Shown: positions 1 through 7,645 of the stretch, in pieces
Layout of the letters: each line of letters opens with the position of its first letter
Position numbering within the stretch: the first letter of the stretch is position 1
Origin: Salinispora vitiensis
GTDB taxonomy: Bacteria; Actinomycetota; Actinomycetes; Mycobacteriales; Micromonosporaceae
Direction: 5' to 3'
DNA length: 64,000 nucleotides
NCBI RefSeq assembly: GCF_000378825.1
Contig: NZ_KB900388.1
Span: forward strand, 3,312,426-3,376,425
Notes under the pieces: model-generated
Databases searched by the model: none
Told to the model about the DNA's origin: nothing
The model's input: the letters and a program-made list of their open reading frames with translations, nothing else
Position numbers and translations under genes: made by a program

Positions 1-174
1 GTCGTATTCGGCTTTGAGGAGGAGGCGGGCTTCGGCGCAGGGCCAGGGGTGGCCGCAGGCGCGGCAGGTCCAGGTGGGTCGTAGGGGTGTGTGGGGTGGT
101 TGGTTTCTGGTGCGGTGGCGTGGGTGTTGGGGGTGGGGGCCGAGTCGTGGTTGGGGGAGGTGGTGGTGGTTCAC
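1..174 (-). CDS. small Cys-containing protein, 3' end outside window
   Basis: Partial gene whose 3' end lies left of the window. The GTG start (174-172) overlaps the stop of the upstream gene in a GTGA, so the two are probably translationally coupled. The visible 58 residues begin with a Pro/His-rich stretch and end in the core TWTCRACGHPWPCAEARLLL, whose CxxC plus a third Cys and a His resemble a small zinc-binding knuckle. I recognise the pattern as recurrent in short uncharacterised actinobacterial proteins. No function can be assigned. Confidence 0.55.
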   Translation of the reverse strand, partial: MNHHHLPQPRLGPHPQHPRHRTRNQPPHTPLRPTWTCRACGHPWPCAEARLLLKAEYD

Positions 175-434
175 CAGCGGCCTCCGTTTGCGCGCCACTG
201 TTGGGCGGGGGTGAGCCAGCCGACGCGTCCGGGTTGGGGTTCGGCGAGGGTGGGTTGGGTCATCCACGCCGGCAGGTTGACCGGCAGGCTCGCTGGCCGG
301 GTTGGTGGCCGATTTGGTGGCCGGTTCGCTGGCCGGTTTGGTGGTGGTGCCGCGGGGCGGTACGGGGCGTTCGATCGGTGCGCCCCGATTGGCGGCTTGT
401 TCCTCCGGCGGCGGCTGAACCAACGGATCTTCAC
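171..434 (-). CDS. small Pro/Arg-rich hypothetical protein
   Basis: 87 residues. I chose the GTG at 434-432 because a strong Shine-Dalgarno (AGGAGGT, minus strand, about 439-445) sits five bases upstream. The N-terminus is basic (KIRWFSRRRRNK), the middle is a degenerate NRPxNRPP repeat, and the C-terminus ends PGRVGWLTPAQQWRANGGRW, which looks like a conserved tail. It overlaps the next gene by GTGA, so the pair form a small operon. No known domain. The Arg/Pro repeat reflects an imperfect short DNA repeat at about 295-350. Confidence 0.5.
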   Translation of the reverse strand: MKIRWFSRRRRNKPPIGAHRSNAPYRPAAPPPNRPANRPPNRPPTRPASLPVNLPAWMTQPTLAEPQPGRVGWLTPAQQWRANGGRW

Positions 435-458
435 AACTACCTCCTGGTGTCCTTTGGA

Positions 459-497
459 CAGGGCCCCACCCGCTTGCCGAATGCGGGCGGGGCCCTG
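459..497. terminator. strong GC hairpin between divergent genes
   Basis: Arms CAGGGCCCC (459-467) and GGGGCCCTG (489-497) are perfectly complementary, with a further CCGC/GCGG pairing inside. There is no T-run on either side. It lies just upstream of the small minus-strand operon and upstream of the plus-strand HTH gene, so it could be a leader attenuator, an operator or a factor-dependent terminator. Confidence 0.35.
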
Positions 498-675
498 GGC
501 AGGACCCATCCCAGCTACGCTCGGCGAAGAACAGGTCCGCATGAGTGACAGTCTCGATAGGACCGGCCTGGTTTCGATACCTGCTCACGCTGATCGGGCA
601 GATCTTGGCCCTGATTGGGCGGCGATGGGCAGCCGTGAGGAGACGCGCGAAAAACCGAGCAGAAAGTGGGCAGCG

Positions 676-1485
676 ATGGGCAGTGTCATGGACTACGTGC
701 TGATGGAGCTTCGCTTACTTCGCCAAACCCTGGCCCTCAGCCAGGAGGATTTCGGCCGCAGCATCGGCTACTCGGCCTCGCACGTGAGCGCCGTCGAGAC
801 CGGCGGGCGTCCACTCACGCCGGACTACGCGGTTGCGGTCGACCGGGCCCACGACCCCGCGTTCCGAGAGGGCCAGGACGGCCGAGTCGGCCGAATGCTC
901 CGGCAACTCGCCAAGGCCGACCCGGAATGGTTGCGCGAGTGGATCGAGTGCGAGCAGGAGGCGACCCTACTCCGCTGGTACGAGCCGGCGTGGGTGCCCG
1001 GCCTGCTACAGACGGAGGCATACGCGCGGGCAACCCTGTCGCACAACCTGCTCTACACCGATGACATTGAGCAGCGGGTGTTTTCCCGACTCGGACGGCA
1101 AGCGATTCTCTCCGGTGACCAGCCCGTCCAACTCGTGGCGGTCATCGACGTGATGGTGCTCCGCCGGCCGGTGGTCGGCCAGCCAGGCGTGCTGGCCGAG
1201 CAGGTCGCCCACCTGGTGAAGATGGCGGAGCTACCGCACGTGCAGATCCTCGTGGTGCCCGACGAGGCCGGCATCTACCCTGGACTACAGGGCGGCTTCA
1301 TCCTGGCCACTCTCGGCGACGGCTCGATGGTGACCCACCTCGATCACCAGGTGCGCGCGCAGGTGGTGAACGGAGCCGATGACCTTGCTACCCTCCAGCG
1401 AACGTGGGAGGCGGTCCGGGGTGAGGCCCTCCCCCGCAGGCAGTCCCTCGACCTGATCAAAAAGGCGGCGCAGACATGGACATGA
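676..1485 (+). CDS. Scr1-type helix-turn-helix regulator (DUF5753 C-terminal domain)
   Basis: About 269 residues from the ATG at 676 (ATGs at 541 and 625 are in frame and possible). The N-terminal XRE helix-turn-helix includes LALSQEDFGRSIGYSASHVS. The C-terminal part carries features typical of the Scr1/DUF5753 family: RWYEPAWVPGLLQTEAYAR, a central VIDVMVLRRPVV and HVQILVVPDEAG. In Streptomyces these regulators act in pairs with a small downstream DUF397 protein and influence development and antibiotic production; that role is family knowledge. The 3' end overlaps the DUF397 gene by 10 bases, so the pair is complete and coupled. Its target is unknown. Confidence 0.88.
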   Translation: MGSVMDYVLMELRLLRQTLALSQEDFGRSIGYSASHVSAVETGGRPLTPDYAVAVDRAHDPAFREGQDGRVGRMLRQLAKADPEWLREWIECEQEATLLRWYEPAWVPGLLQTEAYARATLSHNLLYTDDIEQRVFSRLGRQAILSGDQPVQLVAVIDVMVLRRPVVGQPGVLAEQVAHLVKMAELPHVQILVVPDEAGIYPGLQGGFILATLGDGSMVTHLDHQVRAQVVNGADDLATLQRTWEAVRGEALPRRQSLDLIKKAAQTWT

Positions 1486-1664
1486 CTGGTGCCCGGTGGC
1501 ACAAATCAACGCGGTCCGGCTCCAACGGCGGGTCGTGCGTCGAGGTGGCCGACAACCTGCCCAGCGTCGTGCTCGTGCGCGACACCAAGGACCGGGATGG
1601 CGGCACCCTCCAGTTCCACCCGACGGTGTGGCAGACCTTCGTCGACTTCGCCAAGCGACACTGA
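1476..1664 (+). CDS. DUF397 small protein, partner of the Scr1-type regulator
   Basis: 62 residues with the DUF397 signature: W.KSTRSGSNGGSCVEVA near the N-terminus, then VVLVRDTKDRDGG and a WQTFVDFAK end. DUF397 proteins such as those of the abaA and whiJ-like loci are encoded next to Scr1-type HTH proteins and are thought to bind and modulate them. The start overlaps the end of the HTH gene; an alternative ATG lies two codons on. A strong terminator follows at 1677, so the pair forms a closed two-gene unit. Confidence 0.9.
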   Translation: MDMTGARWHKSTRSGSNGGSCVEVADNLPSVVLVRDTKDRDGGTLQFHPTVWQTFVDFAKRH

Positions 1665-1676
1665 CCAGCACCACGG

Positions 1677-1711
1677 AAGGCCCGGCTCCCCCTACGGAGA
1701 CCGGGCCTTTT
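1677..1711 (+). terminator. rho-independent terminator of the Scr1/DUF397 pair
   Basis: Nine-base arms AAGGCCCGG (1677-1685) and CCGGGCCTT (1701-1709) surround a 15-base loop and end in TTTT (1708-1711). It lies 12 bases after the DUF397 stop. Confidence 0.8.
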
Positions 1712-1754
1712 CCGGGTCTACTGCCGTTAACGACGGACCCCAACCCGGTCAGTG

Positions 1755-2362
1755 ATCCGCGCCTCGCGCATGGCACAGCCCTTACTGAATTCCAGCGGGG
1801 AACCGACGGGCTGAACATCGGCGACCCGCACACGCTGGACCGGCTCGCGGAGGAGTTGGGCGTAACATCCGACGACGCAGGAGTCGAGCAACAAGTACGC
1901 GAAGGCCTGCGCCTGGTTCGGGAGGCGGGGGCCACCAGTGTGCCGATCGTCCGCTTCACCGACGACCGGACCTTCGTGGGTGAACAGCCTGAGGAGGTCT
2001 ACTGGAACGCCATCCAGGCGACGGCCAGGCCGGGGGCCGCTCCGGAGCCGGCTGCCAACGGGGTGGAGAACAGTAAGGTGCCCTGGGTGTCCAGCCACAT
2101 TCAGCAGTACCTGGCCACCGGCGGCGAGGTGGGCCACGACTATTACGGGTACCCGTCGCTGCTGCTGACGTACAAGGGACGGCGCAGTGGCAAGCTCTAC
2201 CGCACCGCCCTCATCTACGGCCGCGACGGTGACAGCTTCGTGGTGGCCGGTTCAAACGGAGCCAAGCCCTCGATGACGGGCATCTTCCCGCAGTACCTCG
2301 AATACGAGAAGCAGACCACCCGCGAGATCCCGGTCGTCGTCCTGGACCCTCGTCAGGACTGA
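1755..2362 (+). pseudogene. relic: FrnE/DsbA-like C-terminus joined to a deleted F420-type (DUF385) nitroreductase-family gene
   Basis: One open frame reads through two unrelated gene pieces and has no sensible start. Residues from about 1770 to 2030 resemble the C-terminal half of FrnE-like DsbA proteins (NIGDPHTLDRLAEELGV, then SVPIVRFTDDRTFVGEQP and a final helix). From about 2065 the frame matches the N-terminus of deazaflavin-dependent nitroreductase-family proteins (VSSHIQQYLATGG, LLLTYKGRRSGKLYRTAL, FVVAGSNGAKPS). It then jumps straight to the family C-terminus (MTGIFPQYLEYEKQTTREIP). The middle, normally containing HPxWYxNLxANP, is missing. I infer deletions in both halves and a non-functional product, although translation cannot be excluded. 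Confidence 0.6.
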
Positions 2363-2368
2363 GCGCGG

Positions 2369-2522
2369 GGTGCAGGCCGCGCCCCCATGGATCACCGGCT
2401 CCCGGATCTGCCCCGGCGTCCGCTGAAGATCTATCGACATGACTCCAGCGTGCAAGTTTGACACCGCGTCAAGGTCAAGCCCGAAACCACCCGCGTTTCG
2501 CTACCGACCGCACCACCTCGCC
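2369..2522 (-). repeat. degenerate copy of the 5' end and promoter of the DrrA-like gene (copy 1)
   Basis: About 154 bases align with 7419-7575 in the same orientation with roughly 80 percent identity by eye. Read on the minus strand it starts a frame MSIDLQRTPGQIREPVI, matching the real ATPase start MSIDLQQVPGQSREPAI, and then fails. The MerR-type dyad is present but damaged (TTGACACCGCGTCAA at 2458-2472 against the perfect TTGACGCTGCGTCAA at 7505). It abuts the broken gene ending at 2362, so this looks like a recombination breakpoint that left a gene stump. Confidence 0.75.
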
Positions 2523-2546
2523 GGTCGACTGGATGTGACCCCGCCA

Positions 2547-3050
2547 CTACTGCGGCCCAGGCGTCCCAAACTCCCACACACAAGGTGAGCTAGCACCCAG
2601 GCGGACATCGTAATGCCCACCCCGATCATAAGTACGAACCGAAAGCTTGTAGCCATCGTCGGTTCGGACGAAGTAGCGGTGCTGGTTGCTAGAATTCTCG
2701 TCGATAAATGCCGTGTAGCCCCTGCGCTCCCAGAACTCGGAAAGGATCGACAAAACATCGGTCTCCGACCACGTGCCGGAGACGGGCGGGATAACCTGAG
2801 CGCTTCGCTCCGAGAACACCGGCCCGGTGGAAAGATCGCACGGGACACCATCCAAGTTCGGACGTCTATCGATAGTAGCGTCGGAAGGCAACTGGGCGAT
2901 CGCCTCCTGCAGAATCTCCTCAACTCGTTCAGCCGCTTGCGCAAGCGTCTCGGTAGGTTGCATAGCGCTATCCTTTCCCAAACAGCCAGCCGTCGTAAAT
3001 GCGATCAAGACAGCCGCGGTCAGCACGGCACCTACCCGCCGATAAGCCAT
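2547..3050 (-). CDS. lipoprotein of unknown function
   Basis: 167 residues with a lipoprotein signal peptide: Arg near the start (MAYRR), a hydrophobic stretch AVLTAAVLIAF and lipobox TTAGC with acylated Cys at about residue 23. The rest is soluble, with DVLSILSEFWERRGYTAF and YFVRTDDGYKLSVRTYD suggesting a small alpha/beta fold. Shine-Dalgarno AAAGGTG precedes the ATG. It lies 13 bases downstream of the alpha/beta hydrolase gene and is the last gene of that operon. Its position next to a possible secreted hydrolase would fit an immunity or partner protein, but this is speculation. Base composition is less GC-rich than most neighbours. Confidence 0.75.
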   Translation of the reverse strand: MAYRRVGAVLTAAVLIAFTTAGCLGKDSAMQPTETLAQAAERVEEILQEAIAQLPSDATIDRRPNLDGVPCDLSTGPVFSERSAQVIPPVSGTWSETDVLSILSEFWERRGYTAFIDENSSNQHRYFVRTDDGYKLSVRTYDRGGHYDVRLGASSPCVWEFGTPGPQ

Positions 3051-3063
3051 GTCAGTTCACCTT

Positions 3064-4665
3064 TTATCCAGCTTGACCGGTGACAATCTCTGCAATATTT
3101 GTGCGCGCAGGATTATTTTCTTCCCAGTAGGCGGAGTGGGTGCCGGTCATATCAGAGAAGCTACCCGGGTCACTGCGGAAGACCCGCGCCCCGAAGTCAG
3201 CCTCACTGGGATCCTTGCCGTGCGTGGAACCCCAGTCCGGCACCAAACCAATAATGTCGTGCTTGGCCGTGGTGGCCCAGACCTGCTCGGGGCGCAGGCC
3301 AGCCAACTCGGAAACGTGACCAACGCCAACACCCGGCGAACCGACGAACACCACAGCATCAGCATCGAAGTCAGAGTCCCGAGCAGCGTGGCCGATAACC
3401 GTAGAGCCATAACTATGACCAAGCACCGTGTTGCGCGACGGGCTCTCCGCATCGTGAGTAGCCCGCAGCCCACTCTGGAACCTGTCTAGGACCGGACCGC
3501 CGCCCTCGGCGTATGATTCTCCACCAGCATCAGAAATCGCGTCCGGCGCGTCGTAGCCATACCAGTAGACCACCGACGTCTTCTCACCCCCCGCCGCCCA
3601 AGCGGCGTCCTGGGCCATGGCGTCCATACGCTTCAGCCCGCCACCGGCACTGGAAAGTTGCTCGCCAGTGCCCGGCACGTAGGTGAGCACATTCTCGGCG
3701 GTGTCCGGGTTGCCGACCGAGACGATCGCCCGACCGTCCCCGTCGCTGGAGAACCCGATGAGGTACGCCTCCGGCAGATTCGGATCGTTCAACCGGGAGG
3801 TAATCGCGTCGATGCCCCGCAGCTTACTGGCCAGCTCAGCACGCCCGCGCTCGAGCAATAGCCTCGTATCGGCCGGCAGTAGTTCGTGATCGTAAGGATG
3901 CTCATTAGCAGCGCGAAACGCCTGTTGCAATAGATAACTCTGACGCTCCAACACCATACGGTTGGCCACATCCCGATCAGAGATCGGAATGCCGTCCAGC
4001 TGCCCGACCAGGTCCGGGAACTCCCGCAACGCCTGCTCCTGCTGCAACGGAGTCAACGACTCCCACCACGCATTAACCTCAGCCGGGCTCCGCCCCGCCT
4101 GCGCCTCCAACACCCCACGAGAAACCCCGTCGAGCCGGCCCGTCCCGAAACCCACCCGCGGCGACGGCACATTAACCGCGATGGCATTAGCAGTCGCATC
4201 ATCCTGCGCCCGCGCGTACTCCACCACCGTCGGCAAATACTGAAGCACCGACTCGGTAGCCCGACTGGCACGATCCAAACCACCAGCCATATCGGCCGAC
4301 GGCGGCGGCGCCGTCGCCCCCGTCACCATGTCCACCTGATAACCAGCCACCCGCGCCGAAGCGACAATATCCTCCGCCTGCCGCCGCAACCCCACCATCG
4401 CGTACGCATGCTGCTCCAACGCATCCGCGACCCGCTTCGCCGGGTTGTACGCGTTACTCACCTCAGCCCGCAACGTCTCGCCCTTGCCCACCGCAGCCGC
4501 CGAAGCCCGACCGTCCGGCCACACATGAACAAGATCCCGGCTCCCCCGGATCAGCTGCTCAGCGGCATCGTCGATCCCCTGCGCAAGCCGACCCCACACC
4601 TGCGCCGACTCATGCCACGGATCCGGCCGGAAATCGAGCACATCCCGCAACGTCAGATCACTCAC
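3064..4665 (-). CDS. alpha/beta hydrolase (DUF1023 type) with WXG100-like N-terminal half
   Basis: 533 residues. The C-terminal third is an alpha/beta hydrolase of the DUF1023 type: nucleophile elbow GHSYG with Ser418, a VFVGSPGVGV strand, a likely acid Asp near 470 (AKHD) and His510 in GTHSAYW. The first 200 residues are helical, without a signal peptide, and resemble the long WXG100/ESX-associated region (W at 24 and 49, many Ala/Glu heptads). The GTG start (4665-4663) overlaps the preceding WXG100-like gene as GTGA. The substrate is unknown. Family members are often encoded with ESX-type small proteins; no ESX secretion machinery is visible here. Confidence 0.8.
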   Translation of the reverse strand: MSDLTLRDVLDFRPDPWHESAQVWGRLAQGIDDAAEQLIRGSRDLVHVWPDGRASAAAVGKGETLRAEVSNAYNPAKRVADALEQHAYAMVGLRRQAEDIVASARVAGYQVDMVTGATAPPPSADMAGGLDRASRATESVLQYLPTVVEYARAQDDATANAIAVNVPSPRVGFGTGRLDGVSRGVLEAQAGRSPAEVNAWWESLTPLQQEQALREFPDLVGQLDGIPISDRDVANRMVLERQSYLLQQAFRAANEHPYDHELLPADTRLLLERGRAELASKLRGIDAITSRLNDPNLPEAYLIGFSSDGDGRAIVSVGNPDTAENVLTYVPGTGEQLSSAGGGLKRMDAMAQDAAWAAGGEKTSVVYWYGYDAPDAISDAGGESYAEGGGPVLDRFQSGLRATHDAESPSRNTVLGHSYGSTVIGHAARDSDFDADAVVFVGSPGVGVGHVSELAGLRPEQVWATTAKHDIIGLVPDWGSTHGKDPSEADFGARVFRSDPGSFSDMTGTHSAYWEENNPARTNIAEIVTGQAG

Positions 4666-4970
4666 CGCGGTAGCACCCCCGAGCGCCGCAACCCATCAGC
4701 GTTCACCTCATCCGCGGCCCGATACTCCCGCGCCGAAGCACTCAAATCCGCACCGAAGCCATCCAACTCCTCCACCAGCCGGCGCAGCTCCGCCAGCCAC
4801 GCCTTCTCCGCCCCCTGCGCCGCGACCACCGCAGCCGAACCCGGCGGAGACGACGGCGCCAACCCGGCGCCAGCCACCCGCACCGACTCCCGCAACATCG
4901 CCGCCGTCGCCTCCACCTGCGCCCCCACACTCTCCAGGGCGTCCACATCAACCGCGAATCCCGGATGCAT
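4662..4970 (-). CDS. WXG100-like small helical protein
   Basis: About 102 residues from the ATG at 4970, chosen for the strong GGGGGAGGTG upstream; a longer start at 5018 lacks such a site. The sequence is almost entirely helical (VDVDALESVGAQVEATAAML, then AWLAELRRLVEELDGFGADL), with the size and heptad pattern of ESX-type WXG100 proteins. The canonical WxG turn is absent. It is the first gene of the hydrolase/lipoprotein operon and overlaps the hydrolase start by four bases. It may be a chaperone or co-secreted partner of the hydrolase; that role is inferred from family context. Confidence 0.65.
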   Translation of the reverse strand: MHPGFAVDVDALESVGAQVEATAAMLRESVRVAGAGLAPSSPPGSAAVVAAQGAEKAWLAELRRLVEELDGFGADLSASAREYRAADEVNADGLRRSGVLPR

Positions 4971-5089
4971 CAGCACCTCCCCCTCGTGCGACCCCGCACA
5001 GTATCGAAGGTTCGCCACCTTGGATGTAACAGCACACCTCGCGATGGATCACCCAGAGTGACCGTGAGTGCAAGAGTTCGGCCGCGGGC

Positions 5090-5860
5090 TCAGGGCTTGC
5101 GCTTCTCCACTCGGGTCCATCCGGTCCAGCCACGCTCGGCGAGCAACTCGGCCAGCCGGGCGACGACGGGGTGGGTACCAAAGGAGAACGAATCCAGCAA
5201 CCGGACGAACGCCTGGTCCGGCATCATCTCGTCGTGCTGGTCCAGCATCCCGCTCGCCGCCGCCTCCTCGTACAGTTCGCTCAGCAGGTCCGCGATCGCG
5301 CGCAGTAGATCGTCGTTGTCCGGCTCAACCTCGAGCCGGCTGAGGAGCTGGTAGAACCGGCGGACCTCCGGGTCGGCGAGCTGGGCCACCTTGTCGGCGA
5401 TGATCTCCGTGATCGTCTCCGGGAAGCGCGCGGCCATCAGGATCCACGCGTCGCGCTCCTTCTCGACGAGCACCGGCGGTACGCCGATGCCCCGGAGGCG
5501 TTCCAGGTAGTCGGCCACCTCCTCGGGGACCGCCAGCGACTCGACGGAGCCCAGCTGCGCGACCCGCCGCCGGTGCTCCTGGAGGGTGCGGATCCGCGCC
5601 CGCAGCTCCCGGTCGACCTCGATCCTCGCGGCGGCGAACGTCTCCGGGTCGGCATCGAGCAGCTCCCGGACCCGGGCCAGCGGGACGCCGGCCTCGGCGA
5701 GGGTCCGGATCCGGATCAGGCGCAGCACCGCGGCGGCGTCGTAGCTCCGGTAGCCGGAGGCGTCGCGTTCCGGCTCCGGCAGGAGCCCGATCTGGTGGTA
5801 GTGCCGCACCGCACGGATGGAAACCCCGGCGTAGGAGGCCAGCCGCCCGATCGTCAGCAT
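5090..5860 (-). CDS. MerR-family transcriptional regulator of the adjacent ABC exporter
   Basis: 256 residues. The N-terminal MerR helix-turn-helix is clear (MLTIGRLASYAGVSIRAVRHYH..GLLPEPERDASGYRSYD), followed by the dimerisation helix (ARIRTLQEHRRRVAQLGS). The long C-terminal domain of about 150 residues resembles the all-helical effector domain seen in MerR regulators of drug exporters. A good Shine-Dalgarno (GGGGAGGTAG) precedes the ATG. It is the third gene of an ATPase-permease-regulator operon whose promoter carries a MerR-type dyad at 7505, so I infer autoregulation with induction by an exported drug. Confidence 0.88.
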   Translation of the reverse strand: MLTIGRLASYAGVSIRAVRHYHQIGLLPEPERDASGYRSYDAAAVLRLIRIRTLAEAGVPLARVRELLDADPETFAAARIEVDRELRARIRTLQEHRRRVAQLGSVESLAVPEEVADYLERLRGIGVPPVLVEKERDAWILMAARFPETITEIIADKVAQLADPEVRRFYQLLSRLEVEPDNDDLLRAIADLLSELYEEAAASGMLDQHDEMMPDQAFVRLLDSFSFGTHPVVARLAELLAERGWTGWTRVEKRKP

Positions 5861-5886
5861 GGCTACCTCCCCGCCGGGTCCCAACG

Positions 5887-6648
5887 TCACCTGACCTTGC
5901 GATGGTAGACGGCCCTGGCTACGACGTACGCGACCGCGAGCAGGCCGACGCACCAGGCGAGAGCGATCCACAGGTCGGCGCCGACCTGCTGCTGCGCCAA
6001 CAGACCGCGGACCGTGTCGATGATGGAAGTGACTGGCTGGTTCTCGGCGAAGGCGCGTACCGGGCCGGGCATGCTCTCGGTGGGCACGAACGCCGAGCTG
6101 ATGAACGGCAGGAAGATGAGTGGATAGGAGAAGGCGCTCGCCCCCTCCACAGACGTCGCGGTCAGACCGGGGATAACGGCCAGCCAGGTCAGAGCCAGGG
6201 TGAACAGCAGTATGATCCCCGCGACCGCCAACCAGGCCAGCACGCCCGCCCCGGAGCGGAACCCCATCGCGAGGGCGACCAGCACCACCACCACCAGCGA
6301 GATCAGGTTGGCGACCAGCGAGGTCAGCACATGCGCCCACAGTACGGCCGAGCGGGCGATCGGCATGGACTGGAACCGTTCGAAAATGCCGCCCTTCATG
6401 TCCAGGAAGAGCCGGTACGCGGTGTAGGAGATGCCCGACGCCACGGTGATGAGCAGGATGCCGGGGAGCAGGTAGTTCACATAGTTGTCCGAGCCGGCCT
6501 CGACCGCACCGCCCAAGACGTAGACGAAGAGCAGCATGAGAACGATCGGCGTGATCGCGGTCGTGATGATGGTGTCCGGGCTGCGGGCGATGTGGCGCAG
6601 GGAACGCTGGGTCAGGGCGGTGGTGTCGCTCAAGAAGTTGCCAGTCAT
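5887..6648 (-). CDS. ABC-2 type permease, DrrB-like
   Basis: 253 residues with about six hydrophobic segments (for example TPIVLMLLFVYVLGG, LPGILLITVASGI, LISLVVVVLVALAM). It has the ABC-2 signature region MKGGIFERFQSMPIARSAVL and the conserved NQPVTSIIDTVRGLL near the C-terminus. It is the membrane half of a daunorubicin-resistance-type (DrrAB) exporter. The ATG overlaps the ATPase stop by four bases, and the MerR gene follows 26 bases on. The substrate is unknown; family members export hydrophobic drugs or lipids. Confidence 0.88.
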   Translation of the reverse strand: MTGNFLSDTTALTQRSLRHIARSPDTIITTAITPIVLMLLFVYVLGGAVEAGSDNYVNYLLPGILLITVASGISYTAYRLFLDMKGGIFERFQSMPIARSAVLWAHVLTSLVANLISLVVVVLVALAMGFRSGAGVLAWLAVAGIILLFTLALTWLAVIPGLTATSVEGASAFSYPLIFLPFISSAFVPTESMPGPVRAFAENQPVTSIIDTVRGLLAQQQVGADLWIALAWCVGLLAVAYVVARAVYHRKVR

Positions 6649-7487
6649 CGGGGGTCCTTAGCTGCTCGTACCGGTGCGGTGGATGCGGTCGGCACGGCGG
6701 TGTCCCCGCCGCCGACGATTGCCAGGAAAATGTCCTCCAGGGACGGCTGCTTCTCGACGTACTCCACGGTCGCGGGCGGGAACAGCCGCCGCAGTTCAGC
6801 GAGCGTGCCGTTGGCGATGATGCGCCCCTCGTGCAGGACCGCGATCCGGTCCGCGAGCTGCTCGGCCTCGTCCAGATACTGGGTGGTGAGCAGCACCGTC
6901 GTACCCTGGCCGGCGAGTTCCCGGACGGCCTGCCACACCTCCAGCCGCGCCTGCGGGTCCAGCCCGGTCGTCGGCTCATCGAGGAAAATCACCGGCGGTT
7001 TCCCCACCAGACTCATCGCGAGGTCAAGGCGACGACGCATCCCACCCGAGTACGTCGCCACCCGGCGGTTCGCCGCGTCGGTGAGGGCGAAGCGGGCCAG
7101 CAGGTCATCCGCGACCCGACCCGGCTCCCGCTGCTGCCGCAACCGGGCGACCAGCACCAGATTCTCCCGCCCGCTGAGAACCTCGTCGACCGCGGCGAAC
7201 TGCCCGGTCAGGCTGATCGACGCACGCACCTTTCCCGCCTGCGCGGCAACGTCGAAGCCGTTCACGGTGGCCGCGCCGGCATCCGAGCGCAGCAGCGTGG
7301 ACAGGATCCGTACCACCGTGGTCTTGCCCGCACCGTTGGAGCCGAGCAGCGCGAAGACACTGCCCGGCGCGACGTCGAAGTCGACGCCGCGTAGCACCTG
7401 CAGCTCCTGGAAGGACTTGTGTAGGCCGCGTACCTGGATCGCCGGCTCCCGGCTCTGCCCCGGTACCTGCTGAAGATCTATCGACAT
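6645..7487 (-). CDS. ABC transporter ATP-binding protein, DrrA-like
   Basis: 280 residues: Walker A GSNGAGKTT, signature YSGGMRRRLDLAMSL, Walker B VIFLDEPTTGLD, then the H-loop region and the C-terminal DrrA-type extension ending in EDIFLAI. It energises the permease encoded immediately downstream. The ATG at 7487 follows a MerR-regulated promoter; a decayed second copy of its first 20 or so codons and promoter lies at 2369-2522. Confidence 0.92.
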   Translation of the reverse strand: MSIDLQQVPGQSREPAIQVRGLHKSFQELQVLRGVDFDVAPGSVFALLGSNGAGKTTVVRILSTLLRSDAGAATVNGFDVAAQAGKVRASISLTGQFAAVDEVLSGRENLVLVARLRQQREPGRVADDLLARFALTDAANRRVATYSGGMRRRLDLAMSLVGKPPVIFLDEPTTGLDPQARLEVWQAVRELAGQGTTVLLTTQYLDEAEQLADRIAVLHEGRIIANGTLAELRRLFPPATVEYVEKQPSLEDIFLAIVGGGDTAVPTASTAPVRAAKDPR

Positions 7488-7575
7488 GACCCCAGCGTGC
7501 AGGGTTGACGCTGCGTCAAGGTCAAGCCCGAAACCACCCGCGTTTCGCTACGACCACACCACCTCATCGGTCAAC
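7419..7575 (-). repeat. intact partner (copy 2) of the 150-bp direct repeat
   Basis: This is the functional 5' end and promoter of the DrrA-like gene. It is the same sequence, in the same orientation, as the damaged copy at 2369-2522. The segment between them carries the lipoprotein/hydrolase operon plus the exporter operon. Confidence 0.75.
7505..7525 (-). promoter_or_regulatory. MerR-type operator-promoter of the exporter operon
   Basis: A perfect 15-base dyad TTGACGCTGCGTCAA (7505-7519) lies directly after a minus-strand -35 hexamer TTGACC (7525-7520). It therefore sits between the -35 and a poorly conserved -10, the place where MerR regulators bind and untwist long-spaced promoters. The start codon is 18 bases further on. 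Confidence 0.7.
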
Positions 7576-7645
7576 AGAGCCTTCTCCAAGCTGATCTTGC
7601 AGCTCAGGACGGGTGCGGTGGGCCCGGGGAACGACCAAGCCGCAG

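Noticed and set aside
5902..7473. Plus-strand frames opposite the exporter operon
   Set aside because: No motifs, no ribosome site, and complementary to the DrrAB genes.
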